Below, piece after piece: positions 46,268 to 54,416 of a stretch of 64,000 nt of DNA. This DNA comes from Winogradskyella vincentii. GTDB lineage: Bacteria > Bacteroidota > Bacteroidia > Flavobacteriales > Flavobacteriaceae. How positions within the stretch are numbered: the stretch's first letter is position 1; each line of letters starts with the position of its first letter. The notes under the pieces are model-generated. The model had not been told where the DNA came from. It searched no databases and saw only the letters and a program-made list of their open reading frames with translations. The position numbers and the translations under genes are program-made. Location: NCBI RefSeq assembly GCF_020166345.1, contig NZ_JAIUJS010000001.1:186001-250000 (forward strand), written 5' to 3'.

Positions 46268-46376
46268 ATAATGTAAGTTTCACGTATTCATTACGACTTA
46301 AAACGTATAGCTTACATTTTCCGCCTTAGGGCGTCTATATATTTTCACCAGCGCTTTGTATTCAAAGCGCTTTTTT
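46268..46376 (+). ncRNA. Candidate structured small RNA (about 110 nt)
   Basis: This intergenic unit has three ordered structures and no plausible ORF. Stem 1 is AATGTAAG (46270-46277) with CTTACATT (46311-46318), extendable inward by a wobble and one more pair. Inside its loop CGTA (46283-46286) can pair with TACG (46292-46295), or TACG can pair with CGTA (46304-46307), giving two exclusive hairpins. Stem 2 is CGCC-TTAG-GGCG (46322-46333). A single-stranded AU-rich linker leads to a 9-bp terminator hairpin with six T (46350-46376). A -7 promoter box lies directly upstream. I do not recognise the family; it could match a known Bacteroidota motif such as Flavo-1, which I cannot test here. Confidence 0.6.
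46350..46376 (+). terminator. Intrinsic terminator of the candidate small RNA
   Basis: A 9-bp perfect stem AGCGCTTTG / CAAAGCGCT with loop TATT ends in six T (46371-46376). The stop codon of the converging iron-sulfur protein gene (46375-46377) overlaps its end. Confidence 0.9.
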
Positions 46377-46794
46377 ATCCTCTAAATTCATGCTTCACGT
46401 GCGCACCGTCACAATATGGTTTATTTTGAGATGCTCCACATCTACAAAATGCTGTGGTTCTATTTTTGGTTTCCTTTGAGCCGTCCTTATGTGTAACATT
46501 TAGTGTTCCGTATACCAATAATGGTCCATTTTCCAAAATTTCAACTTGAGTTTCAAGTTTTTGAGATGTCATATCTGTCTTATCATTCATATAAAAACTC
46601 AAAGCACCAGAAGGGCACTTTTTTACCGTATTAACCAAGTCCTCAAATGTTGCCGCATCAATATCTATCCAAGGTCTATCATTTGGCTTAAAAACATTTG
46701 GTAAACCTTTTACACACATGGCAGAATGGATACACTTTTCGGCTTCCCAAACAACCGTAACTTCGCCATTGCTATATTCTTTTATCTTTCCCAT
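46375..46794 (-). CDS. YjdI-CDGSH fusion iron-sulfur protein
   Basis: The 139-aa two-domain protein has an N-terminal divergent ferredoxin-like YjdI domain (about 5-70) with Cys21, Cys27 and the Cys60-Pro of CIHSAMC...KKCPSGAL. The C-terminal CDGSH domain has the full C-x-C-x2-S-x3-P-x-C-D-G-A-H motif (Cys117, Cys119, Cys128, His132), which holds a 2Fe-2S cluster through three Cys and one His. Electron transfer or redox sensing is likely; the partner is unknown. It stands alone between the small RNA and the divergent kynurenine operon. Confidence 0.85.
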   Translation of the reverse strand: MGKIKEYSNGEVTVVWEAEKCIHSAMCVKGLPNVFKPNDRPWIDIDAATFEDLVNTVKKCPSGALSFYMNDKTDMTSQKLETQVEILENGPLLVYGTLNVTHKDGSKETKNRTTAFCRCGASQNKPYCDGAHVKHEFRG

Positions 46795-46868
46795 TACTTT
46801 ACGCTTTCTTTAAAGATAATGAATTTTCAGGAGTGAAGAATTAGCTTTACTGCCTCATCTTTAATTCT

Positions 46869-46876
46869 TATTTTTG
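46869..46876 (+). promoter_or_regulatory. -7 box of the kynurenine operon (TATTTTTG)
   Basis: This perfect TAnnTTTG match lies 25 bases upstream of the kynU TTG start. No strong TTG occurs at the ideal spacing, which may reflect activator dependence. Confidence 0.5.
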
Positions 46877-46901
46877 TTTACAACCGATAAATCACTTAGC
46901 G

Positions 46902-48176
46902 TTGACCAATTTCAAAACAGGTTTAGACTTTGCTCTTGAACTCGATAGAAACGATAAACTTTCTCATTTCAGAAATCAATTTCACATACCTAAACATACT
47001 GATGGAAAGGATTGCATCTACTTATGTGGCAATTCCTTGGGTTTGCAACCAAGAGTTACTCAATCTTATATTAATCAAGAGCTAAAAGACTGGGCTGAGT
47101 TAGGTGTAGAAGGCCATGTACACGGAAAAAACCCATGGTTATCTTATCATGAATTACTAACAGATAATATGGCTTCTATTGTTGGTGCAAAACCAATTGA
47201 AGTGGTAGTTATGAATACCTTAACTACAAACTTGCACCTCATGATGGTTTCTTTTTATAAGCCAACTAAAAAAAGATATAAAATAGTGATTGAAGGTGAT
47301 GCTTTTCCTTCAGACAAATATGCTGTTGAATCTCAATTGCGACACCATGGTTATGATGATAAGGAAGGCCTGATATCGTGGAATTCGAGAGAAGGAGAAG
47401 AATTGCTTAGATATGAAGATCTAGAAAAAATCCTGGAAAGGTATGGTGATGAAATTGCTTTAATTATGGTCGGTGGAGTTAATTATTATACAGGTCAATT
47501 CTTTGATCTTAAACGTATCACTGAATTAGGACATATGCATGGCTGTGTTGTTGGATTTGATTGTGCTCACGGTGCAGGAAATGTAAACTTGGATTTACAT
47601 AATTCTGGAGCAGACTTTGCAATTTGGTGCAGTTATAAATATCTAAATTCAGGTCCTGGCAGTTTAAGTGGTGTTTTTGTTCATGAAAGACATGCATACA
47701 ACAAGGAGCTTAATAGGTTCACTGGTTGGTGGAGCCACAATAAAGAGACACGATTTAAAATGCGTGATGATTTTGATATGCTTCCTGGTGCAGAAGGCTG
47801 GCAATTAAGTAATCCACCAATATTATCAATGGCAGCCATAAAAGCCTCTTTAGATGTTTTTGCAGAAGCAGGAATGGATAATTTGGTTGCAAAATCAAAG
47901 GATTTAACTGCTTATTTCGAATTTTTATTGAACGAATTAAATAATGATAATATTAAGATAATTACACCTTCTAATGAAAATGAACGTGGTTGCCAGTTAT
48001 CTATCCAAGTGAAAAATGCCGACAGAAACTTAAATCAGAAATTAACAAAAGCAGGTATCATAAGCGATTGGAGAGAACCAGATGTAATACGTTGTGCACC
48101 TGTACCGCTTTACAACTCGTTTGAAGATATTTATAACATGGTTGAAAGATTGAAATTAATTTTAAATGAAAAATAA
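46902..48176 (+). CDS. kynU: Kynureninase
   Basis: This PLP hydrolase splits kynurenine or 3-hydroxykynurenine into (3-hydroxy)anthranilate and alanine. The 424-aa protein has ICLCGNSLGLQP-type block IYLCGNSLGLQPR, VEGHVHGKNPWLSYHELL, GFDCAHGAGNVNLDLH and the Schiff-base lysine in WCSYKYLNSGPGSL. It is the first gene of a nine-gene operon for 3-hydroxykynurenine breakdown. The start is TTG at 46902: no ATG lies between it and an in-frame TAG 20 codons upstream. It overlaps the next gene by 11 bases. Confidence 0.95.
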   Translation: MTNFKTGLDFALELDRNDKLSHFRNQFHIPKHTDGKDCIYLCGNSLGLQPRVTQSYINQELKDWAELGVEGHVHGKNPWLSYHELLTDNMASIVGAKPIEVVVMNTLTTNLHLMMVSFYKPTKKRYKIVIEGDAFPSDKYAVESQLRHHGYDDKEGLISWNSREGEELLRYEDLEKILERYGDEIALIMVGGVNYYTGQFFDLKRITELGHMHGCVVGFDCAHGAGNVNLDLHNSGADFAIWCSYKYLNSGPGSLSGVFVHERHAYNKELNRFTGWWSHNKETRFKMRDDFDMLPGAEGWQLSNPPILSMAAIKASLDVFAEAGMDNLVAKSKDLTAYFEFLLNELNNDNIKIITPSNENERGCQLSIQVKNADRNLNQKLTKAGIISDWREPDVIRCAPVPLYNSFEDIYNMVERLKLILNEK

Positions 48177-49584
48177 CCAACAAAACGTATTAATCATTGG
48201 TGCTGGCCTTTGCGGAAGCCTGCTGGCATTGCGCATGGGACAAAGAGGTTATAACGTCAATGTTTACGAGATGCGCCCAGATTTACGTAAAACAGATATT
48301 TCTGCAGGACGCTCCATTAATTTGGCATTCTCAGATAGAGGTAATAAGGGTATAAAACTGGTTGGACTAGAAAAGAAAGTCCAAGAATTATGTATCCCAA
48401 TGAATGGCAGAATGCTACATGACAAAGACGGAAATACCTTTCTTTCAAATTATAGTGGTCGCACACATGAATATATAAACTCTATTTCTCGCGGTGGCTT
48501 AAATGCGCTTCTTTTAGATGAAGCAGAAAAACATCCAAACGTAAAAATTCACTTCAACAAAAAATGTAAGTCTGTTGATTTTGAAAATACAACAGCTCTC
48601 TTTAAAGATTATCTCACTAAAGATGAATTTATTGAAGATGCAGATTGCATAATTGCTACAGATGGTGCAGGATCGGCATTGAGAAAGAGTTATTATCTAG
48701 GTAAAAAATTTCTATTTAGCTTCTCGCAGAACTATCTAACCCATGGTTATAAAGAACTGGCCATTTTACCTGATAAAAATGGAGGTTACAAAACTTACAA
48801 AAACGCATTGCATATTTGGCCAAGAGGAGAGTTTATGGTTATTGCATTACCAAATTTAGATGGTAGTTTTACTGTAACTCTATTCTTAAGTTATGATGAA
48901 GGCGAATACAATTTCAATAATCTAACAACGCCAGAACGCGTTACTGAGTTTTTCAAAAAAGAATTTCCAGACGCATTGGAACTAATGCCAAATTTAGTTG
49001 ACGATTTCTTTGAAAATCCAACAGCACCCTTGGGCACGGTTAAGTGCACACCATGGCATTATAAAGGCAATACACTATTAATGGGAGATTCAGCACATGC
49101 TATAGTTCCATTTTATGGACAAGGCATGAATGCTTCATTTGAAGATGTTGTAGAATTTGACGCAATCTTAGAGAATCATGATGGTGATTGGGAAAAGGTG
49201 TTTACCGAGTTTAGTAAAACCAGAAAAAAAGACACTGATGCCATTGCTGATTTGGCAATAGATAATTTTCATGAAATGAAAGACCATGTAGCCAATCCAT
49301 TATTTCAGAAAAAACGTAAAATTGAAATGGCTTTAGAAAATCATTTTCCTAATACCTATTTTTCAAAATATAGTTTAGTTACCTTTAATGAAGAAATTGG
49401 TTATAGGGAAGCAATGCTACAAGGAAGAGCTCAAGACAAAGCCATTTTAAACATGTTAGTTGATAGGGATATTAATACACCTTATGACGAGTCTAACATT
49501 GATGAATTACATCAGATTCTAGAAAAAATTCAAAATGAAACTAAGGCAGTTTTAGAAGATGATAAAATTGCTGGATTACATTAA
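48166..49584 (+). CDS. kmo: Kynurenine 3-monooxygenase
   Basis: This FAD- and NADPH-dependent hydroxylase converts kynurenine to 3-hydroxykynurenine. The 472-aa protein has the dinucleotide motif [22 protein letters not shown] at 7, the substrate Arg/Tyr region [13 protein letters not shown], the DG motif [12 protein letters not shown] and the second FAD motif [21 protein letters not shown]-terminal helical part follows. It is translated from within the kynU end (11-base overlap) and followed after five bases by a RidA gene. Confidence 0.95.
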   Translation: MKNNQQNVLIIGAGLCGSLLALRMGQRGYNVNVYEMRPDLRKTDISAGRSINLAFSDRGNKGIKLVGLEKKVQELCIPMNGRMLHDKDGNTFLSNYSGRTHEYINSISRGGLNALLLDEAEKHPNVKIHFNKKCKSVDFENTTALFKDYLTKDEFIEDADCIIATDGAGSALRKSYYLGKKFLFSFSQNYLTHGYKELAILPDKNGGYKTYKNALHIWPRGEFMVIALPNLDGSFTVTLFLSYDEGEYNFNNLTTPERVTEFFKKEFPDALELMPNLVDDFFENPTAPLGTVKCTPWHYKGNTLLMGDSAHAIVPFYGQGMNASFEDVVEFDAILENHDGDWEKVFTEFSKTRKKDTDAIADLAIDNFHEMKDHVANPLFQKKRKIEMALENHFPNTYFSKYSLVTFNEEIGYREAMLQGRAQDKAILNMLVDRDINTPYDESNIDELHQILEKIQNETKAVLEDDKIAGLH

Positions 49585-49589
49585 TTATT

Positions 49590-49994
49590 ATGAGTGAAAA
49601 AACAGTAACACCAAGAGGAGCTTATCCACACACAAAACGTGTTGGTGATTTTATTTTCGTTTCTGGCACAAGTTCTAGAAGACCAGATAATTCAATTGCT
49701 GGAGTGGATATTATTGATGAAATGGGTACCAAAAAACTCAATGCATATACACAAACACAAGAAGTTTTAAAAAATATCGAGCGTAATTTAGTTAAGGAAG
49801 GTGTTTCATTAAAAGATGTTGTGGATGTAACATCATTTTTAGTAAACATGAACGACTTTGCGGATTACAATAAAGCATATGCAGAATTTTTTGACAAAGA
49901 AACTGGTCCAGCACGTACAACCGTTGCAGTACATCAATTACCACACCCAGATTTAGTGGTAGAAATCAAAGTAATGGCTTATAAGAAGTCTTAA
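49590..49994 (+). CDS. RidA-family protein, probable 2-aminomuconate deaminase
   Basis: The 134-aa YjgF/YER057c/UK114 family protein is a trimeric enamine/imine deaminase fold. Typical blocks are [60 protein letters not shown] and the active-site arginine in [21 protein letters not shown]. In characterised 3-hydroxyanthranilate meta-cleavage operons a RidA-type enzyme deaminates 2-aminomuconate. Its position between kmo and the aminomuconate-semialdehyde dehydrogenase supports the same role here. The specific activity is inferred. Confidence 0.85.
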   Translation: MSEKTVTPRGAYPHTKRVGDFIFVSGTSSRRPDNSIAGVDIIDEMGTKKLNAYTQTQEVLKNIERNLVKEGVSLKDVVDVTSFLVNMNDFADYNKAYAEFFDKETGPARTTVAVHQLPHPDLVVEIKVMAYKKS

Positions 49995-50014
49995 TTGTCA
50001 TAAACTTTTATTTC

Positions 50015-51523
50015 ATGAAATTTAAATTTCTATTATTCGTACCACTTTTCATAATTAACTTTTGTTTAAATTCTCAAACCAACTGGGACGAATTAATAGA
50101 TGAACATTTAAAGGAAATAATCAAAGAACATAAAGATTTTGTAAGCATTCCTAACCTTCCAGAGAATAAAAACCTAATGCTCAAGAATATCAATTGGGTA
50201 GGAGACAATTACAAAACTCTTGGATTTAAAGTCAGTTTATTAGAATCTTCTTCACTTCCACTACTTCTATTAGAGAAAGAATATAATCCAGAGTTCAGTA
50301 CAGTATTATTTTATTTTCATATTGATGGCCAACCAGTAGATGCGAATAACTGGGATCAAGAAGACCCCTTTATACCAGTTCTAAAAAGCAGAGATGAAAA
50401 AGGCAAGTGGAAAACATTAAACTGGGATGCTATCAATCAAAATATTGATAACGAATGGCGAATTTTTGCACGAGCAGCTGCAGATGATAAAGCGCCAATT
50501 GTGATGTTATTAAATGCTCTAAAATTCTTAAATACAGAGGGTATAACTCCGAAATTCAATATTAAAATTGTCTTCGATCCAGAAGAGGAATATGGTTCAA
50601 ATGCATTTTTATCAACTATTGACACTTATAAAGAGCGTTATGATGCAGATGCTATGATTATTATGGATGGGCCAGCACATGAGTCTAATAAGCCAACATT
50701 GACATTTGGTTGTCGTGGTATTGCCACATGTACAATTACGACATATGGTGCAAAATTGCCACAGCATAGTGGGCATTACGGGAACTATGTTCCAAATCCT
50801 GTATTTTCACTTTCAAGTATTCTTTCGAGTATGAAAGATGAAACTGGTAAAGTTCTCATTAAAGATTTTTATTCTGGCATTTATTTTTCTTCTGAAGAAC
50901 AGCAAATACTCAATAACGTACCTGATGACACAAAAGTTCTAAACAATAGGTTGGGTATTAAACAACCTGAAAAGGTTGGCAATAATTACCAAGAGGCACT
51001 GCAGTATCCATCTTTAAATGTGAGGCAAATCGAAACGTCTTGGAAAGGGAACAAACCCAAAACGGTCATCCCGGAAATAGCAATGGCCAATATTGATGTT
51101 AGATTAGTTGTAGAAACCGACGGCAAAGCACAACTCGATAAAGTGAAAGCTCATATAGAAAATTTAGGTTATACTGTTTTAGACAGAGACCCAACTGATG
51201 AGGAACGCCTTAAATATTCTAAAATTGTAAAGTTTACAAGATCTAATGGCGTAAATGCTTTTAGAACAAACTTAAATTCTAAATTAGGAACGACACTAAG
51301 AGAAAACCTGACTAAAATTTTTGGAGAGGTACCTATTTCTATAAGAACAATGGGAGGTACTGTACCAATTATATCTGCAGTTAAAACTTTAGATGTACCT
51401 GCAATCATTGTACCTACTGTAAATATGGACAATAATCAACATAGTCCTAATGAAAACATACGAATTGGTAATATCAGAGAAGGTATTAAAACATGTATTG
51501 CTATATTACAGAGTAAGATTTAG
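50015..51523 (+). CDS. Exported M20-family metallopeptidase
   Basis: The 502-aa protein has a signal peptide (about 1-20, ending NSQT) and an M20 peptidase domain. Zinc ligands are visible in FYFHIDGQPVDANNW (His-x-Asp), FARAAADDKAPIVML (bridging Asp), VFDPEEEYGSNAF (catalytic Glu pair) and PTVNMDNNQHSPNE (late His). An inserted dimerisation domain lies at about 235-380. It is set in the middle of the kynurenine operon, 20 bases after the RidA gene. Its substrate is unknown; release of tryptophan from peptides or deacylation of a pathway intermediate are both conceivable. Confidence 0.85.
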   Translation: MKFKFLLFVPLFIINFCLNSQTNWDELIDEHLKEIIKEHKDFVSIPNLPENKNLMLKNINWVGDNYKTLGFKVSLLESSSLPLLLLEKEYNPEFSTVLFYFHIDGQPVDANNWDQEDPFIPVLKSRDEKGKWKTLNWDAINQNIDNEWRIFARAAADDKAPIVMLLNALKFLNTEGITPKFNIKIVFDPEEEYGSNAFLSTIDTYKERYDADAMIIMDGPAHESNKPTLTFGCRGIATCTITTYGAKLPQHSGHYGNYVPNPVFSLSSILSSMKDETGKVLIKDFYSGIYFSSEEQQILNNVPDDTKVLNNRLGIKQPEKVGNNYQEALQYPSLNVRQIETSWKGNKPKTVIPEIAMANIDVRLVVETDGKAQLDKVKAHIENLGYTVLDRDPTDEERLKYSKIVKFTRSNGVNAFRTNLNSKLGTTLRENLTKIFGEVPISIRTMGGTVPIISAVKTLDVPAIIVPTVNMDNNQHSPNENIRIGNIREGIKTCIAILQSKI

Positions 51524-51539
51524 GTAGTGAACTATTATT

Positions 51540-52982
51540 ATGAACAATATCAAAAACTACATTAACGGTAAATTTGAACGTCCCATTAAGAATGAATGGA
51601 TTGAAAACTATGACCCTTCAAATGGTGAAGTTTATGGGCAAATACCAAATTCATCAAAAGAAGATGTAGAAAATGCATATAAGGCCGCTAAATCTGCATT
51701 TAATAACTGGAGCAATACAACTCTAGACGAAAGAAGTCGTGTTCTAATTAAGATTTCAGAATTATTAGAGGAAAACTTGGATCGTTTTGCTAAAGCTGAA
51801 AGCATGGATAATGGCAAACCCATTTCTTTAGCTAAAACAGTAGACATTCCAAGAGCAGCAAGCAATTTTAGGTTTTTTGGAAATGCTATTACGCAATTCT
51901 CAAGTGAAAGTCACGAAAGTGTAGGTCAAAATGCTGTTAACTATACGTTGCGTCAACCTATAGGAGTTGTTGGGTGCATCTCACCATGGAATCTCCCACT
52001 CTATTTATTTACTTGGAAAATTGCACCTGCATTGGCAACAGGTAATTGTGTTGTTGCTAAACCTAGTGAAGTAACTCCAATGACTGCTTATCTATTAGGT
52101 GAAATCTGTAATGAAGCTGGTTTACCAAAAGGCGTTTTAAATATTGTTCATGGGTTGGGAACATCAACTGGCCAAGCCATTGTTGAACATCCTGATATTA
52201 AAGCTATTTCATTTACAGGTGGTACTGCAACAGGTGCTCATATTGCTAAAGTCGCTGCGCCTATGTTTAAAAAACTATCCTTAGAACTTGGCGGTAAAAA
52301 TCCAAATATCATTTTTGCAGATTGTGAATATGAGGACATGTTAGAAACCACAGTGAGATCTTCTTTTGCCAACCAAGGTCAAATTTGCTTATGTGGCAGT
52401 AGGATTTTTGTTGAAGCCACTATATACGAGCAGTTTAAGACAGATTTTGTGAAGAAGGTCAAAAATCTAAAAGTTGGTCATCCATCTGATACTAAAACTA
52501 ATATTGGTGCTTTGGTTTCAAAACCACATTTAGAAAAAGTAAAAGAATATATACAAATTGCCAGAGATGAAAATGGGATAATCCTTTGTGGTGGTAAGGA
52601 AGTTATTGTTGAAGGATATGAGAATGGTTATTACTTAGAACCAACCGTAATAGAAGTTCACGATGATGAATGTAGAGTCAATCAAGAAGAAATTTTTGGT
52701 CCAGTTGTTACGATTATGCCTTTTAAAACTGAAGATGACGTTTTAAAGATGGCTAATAAAGTGAAATATGGTTTATCAGCCACACTTTGGACAAATAACC
52801 TAAAAAGGACAATGCGCATGAGCAATAAATTGCAAGCGGGAATTGTTTGGGTAAATACATGGATGATGCGTGATCTACGAACTCCGTTTGGTGGCGTCAA
52901 AGCCTCAGGTGTTGGCAGAGAAGGCGGGTTTGAAGCGTTGCGCTTTTTTACTGAACCTAAAAATGTTTGTATAAAATATTAG
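51540..52982 (+). CDS. amnC: 2-Aminomuconate 6-semialdehyde dehydrogenase
   Basis: This NAD-dependent aldehyde dehydrogenase (480 aa) converts 2-aminomuconate semialdehyde to 2-aminomuconate. ALDH motifs are VGCISPWNLPLYLFTWKIAP with the conserved Asn, SFTGGTATGAHIAK, the catalytic Glu in KLSLELGGKNPNIIFAD, the catalytic Cys in FANQGQICLCGSR and EEIFGPVVTIMPF. The GQICLCGSR context matches the aminomuconate/hydroxymuconic semialdehyde subgroup. Operon position right among the 3-hydroxyanthranilate meta-cleavage genes supports the specificity. Confidence 0.9.
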   Translation: MNNIKNYINGKFERPIKNEWIENYDPSNGEVYGQIPNSSKEDVENAYKAAKSAFNNWSNTTLDERSRVLIKISELLEENLDRFAKAESMDNGKPISLAKTVDIPRAASNFRFFGNAITQFSSESHESVGQNAVNYTLRQPIGVVGCISPWNLPLYLFTWKIAPALATGNCVVAKPSEVTPMTAYLLGEICNEAGLPKGVLNIVHGLGTSTGQAIVEHPDIKAISFTGGTATGAHIAKVAAPMFKKLSLELGGKNPNIIFADCEYEDMLETTVRSSFANQGQICLCGSRIFVEATIYEQFKTDFVKKVKNLKVGHPSDTKTNIGALVSKPHLEKVKEYIQIARDENGIILCGGKEVIVEGYENGYYLEPTVIEVHDDECRVNQEEIFGPVVTIMPFKTEDDVLKMANKVKYGLSATLWTNNLKRTMRMSNKLQAGIVWVNTWMMRDLRTPFGGVKASGVGREGGFEALRFFTEPKNVCIKY

Positions 52983-53041
52983 TAAAGTACCTGCTTAATT
53001 AGGGAATTATAATTTTAGTAAATACTAACTTAAAAATGAAC

Positions 53042-53054
53042 CCACTTTTAGTGG
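53042..53054 (+). repeat. Small hairpin upstream of the SDR gene
   Basis: CCACT-TTT-AGTGG forms a 5-bp hairpin nine bases before the SDR ATG, inside the only sizeable (81-base) gap of the kynurenine operon. It could modulate translation or processing; the short stem makes this uncertain. Confidence 0.3.
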
Positions 53055-53063
53055 ATTATAGAT

Positions 53064-53846
53064 ATGAATTTAGAACTTAACAATAAACATGTTCTTGTTT
53101 GTGGAAGCACAGCCGGAATTGGAAAAGCTACTGCTATTGCACTTGCAAATGAAGGTGCAATAATTACCCTTATAGCAAGAAATGAAGAAAAATTAAAAAC
53201 TACTCTTTCTGAATTACCTCAGCAACGCGACCATAATTACATTGTTGCAGATTTTTCAAATCCAATTGAGTTAAAAGAAAAGGTTAAAGTTTTTATTAAT
53301 GAAAATCATGGCTTCCATATCTTAATCAATAATACTGGCGGACCTGCAGGTGGCCCAGTTTTTAGTGCGGATATAGAAGAATTTGAGAAAGCTTTTACGC
53401 AACATTTAAAATGCAACCATGTGTTAGCACAGACATTAGTTCCATTTATGAAAGATGAAGGGTTCGGAAGGATTATAAATGTTATTTCAACCTCTGTTAA
53501 ACAACCTTTAGACGGATTGGGAGTAAGCAACACAATTAGAGGCGCTGTAGCAAATTGGAGTAAAACCTTGGCTAACGAATTAGGCTCTTTTGGTATTACA
53601 GTTAATAATGTACTACCTGGTGCTACAAGTACAGAACGTCTTTCTGAAATCATTAAAAACAAATCAAATAAAACAGGTAAGTCTATTGAGGAATCAGCTA
53701 ATGCGATGAAAAATACAATTCCTGCTAAACGATTTGCCAAGCCTGAAGAACTTGCAGATGCCATTACTTTTTTGGCAAGTAAAAGAGCAAGTTATATTAA
53801 TGGAATTAACCTTCCTGTTGATGGTGGACGAACAAAAAGTTTGTAA
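53064..53846 (+). CDS. SDR-family protein lacking the catalytic Tyr/Lys
   Basis: The 260-aa protein has the classical short-chain dehydrogenase fold: nucleotide motif CGSTAGIGKATAIALANEG at 13, NNTGGPAGG at 89, a serine in NVISTS at 142-144 and the C-terminal VDGGRTKSL. The active-site Tyr-x3-Lys is replaced. At the expected position it reads Ser155-Asn-Thr-Ile-Arg159, as in an atypical BKR-like SDR subgroup. A standard alcohol/ketone redox role is therefore doubtful. It sits between the semialdehyde dehydrogenase and the ring-cleavage dioxygenase genes, where a reductase or a regulatory NAD-binding role can be imagined. Confidence 0.85.
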   Translation: MNLELNNKHVLVCGSTAGIGKATAIALANEGAIITLIARNEEKLKTTLSELPQQRDHNYIVADFSNPIELKEKVKVFINENHGFHILINNTGGPAGGPVFSADIEEFEKAFTQHLKCNHVLAQTLVPFMKDEGFGRIINVISTSVKQPLDGLGVSNTIRGAVANWSKTLANELGSFGITVNNVLPGATSTERLSEIIKNKSNKTGKSIEESANAMKNTIPAKRFAKPEELADAITFLASKRASYINGINLPVDGGRTKSL

Positions 53847-53879
53847 CTTTATAGAATTACCTAATTAAATCATTAAGAT

Positions 53880-54416
53880 ATGAGTAAATTATATCCACCC
53901 ATTAATTTTAAAGCATGGATTGAAGAAAACAGACATCTTTTAAAACCACCTGTAGGTAATAAAGTAGTCTGGAAAGATGGTGACTTTATTGTAATGGTTG
54001 TAGGAGGACCTAATAGCAGAAAAGATTATCATTATAATGAAACGCCAGAATTCTTTTATCAAGTTGAAGGCGACATTGTCCTCAAGGTAATTGACAAAGG
54101 CACTCCTAAGGATATTCACATTAGAGAAGGTGAAATATTTTTACTTCCGCCAAAAGTACCACATTCACCACAACGAGGTGCAAATACAGTGGGACTGGTT
54201 ATTGAATATCCGAGAGAAAAAGGTGTAAAAGATGCCTTACTTTGGTTTTGTGAAAACTGTACAACAAAACTATATGAAGAAGACTTTACACTAGACAATA
54301 TAGAAACAGACATGCCTGGTATATTTGATAAATACTACGGTGATAAGGATAAACGCTCTTGTCCAAATTGCGGTGAAGTTATGCAACCTCCAAAGAAAGT
54401 GGAAGTAAATGACTAA
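53880..54416 (+). CDS. haaO: 3-Hydroxyanthranilate 3,4-dioxygenase
   Basis: This cupin dioxygenase opens the ring of 3-hydroxyanthranilate to 2-amino-3-carboxymuconate semialdehyde. The 178-aa protein has the iron ligands His51, Glu57 (HYNETPE) and His95 (VPHSPQRG), plus Arg47 and Arg99 at the substrate carboxylate positions, in the same numbering as the characterised bacterial enzyme. A C-terminal rubredoxin-like site with Cys124/Cys127 (CENC) and Cys161/Cys164 (CPNC) binds a second iron in bacterial forms. It overlaps the next gene by eight bases. Confidence 0.95.
   Translation: MSKLYPPINFKAWIEENRHLLKPPVGNKVVWKDGDFIVMVVGGPNSRKDYHYNETPEFFYQVEGDIVLKVIDKGTPKDIHIREGEIFLLPPKVPHSPQRGANTVGLVIEYPREKGVKDALLWFCENCTTKLYEEDFTLDNIETDMPGIFDKYYGDKDKRSCPNCGEVMQPPKKVEVND

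Noticed and set aside
53306..53764. 152-codon antisense frame in the SDR gene
   Set aside because: No motif, no promoter box, and the plus-strand SDR is well supported.
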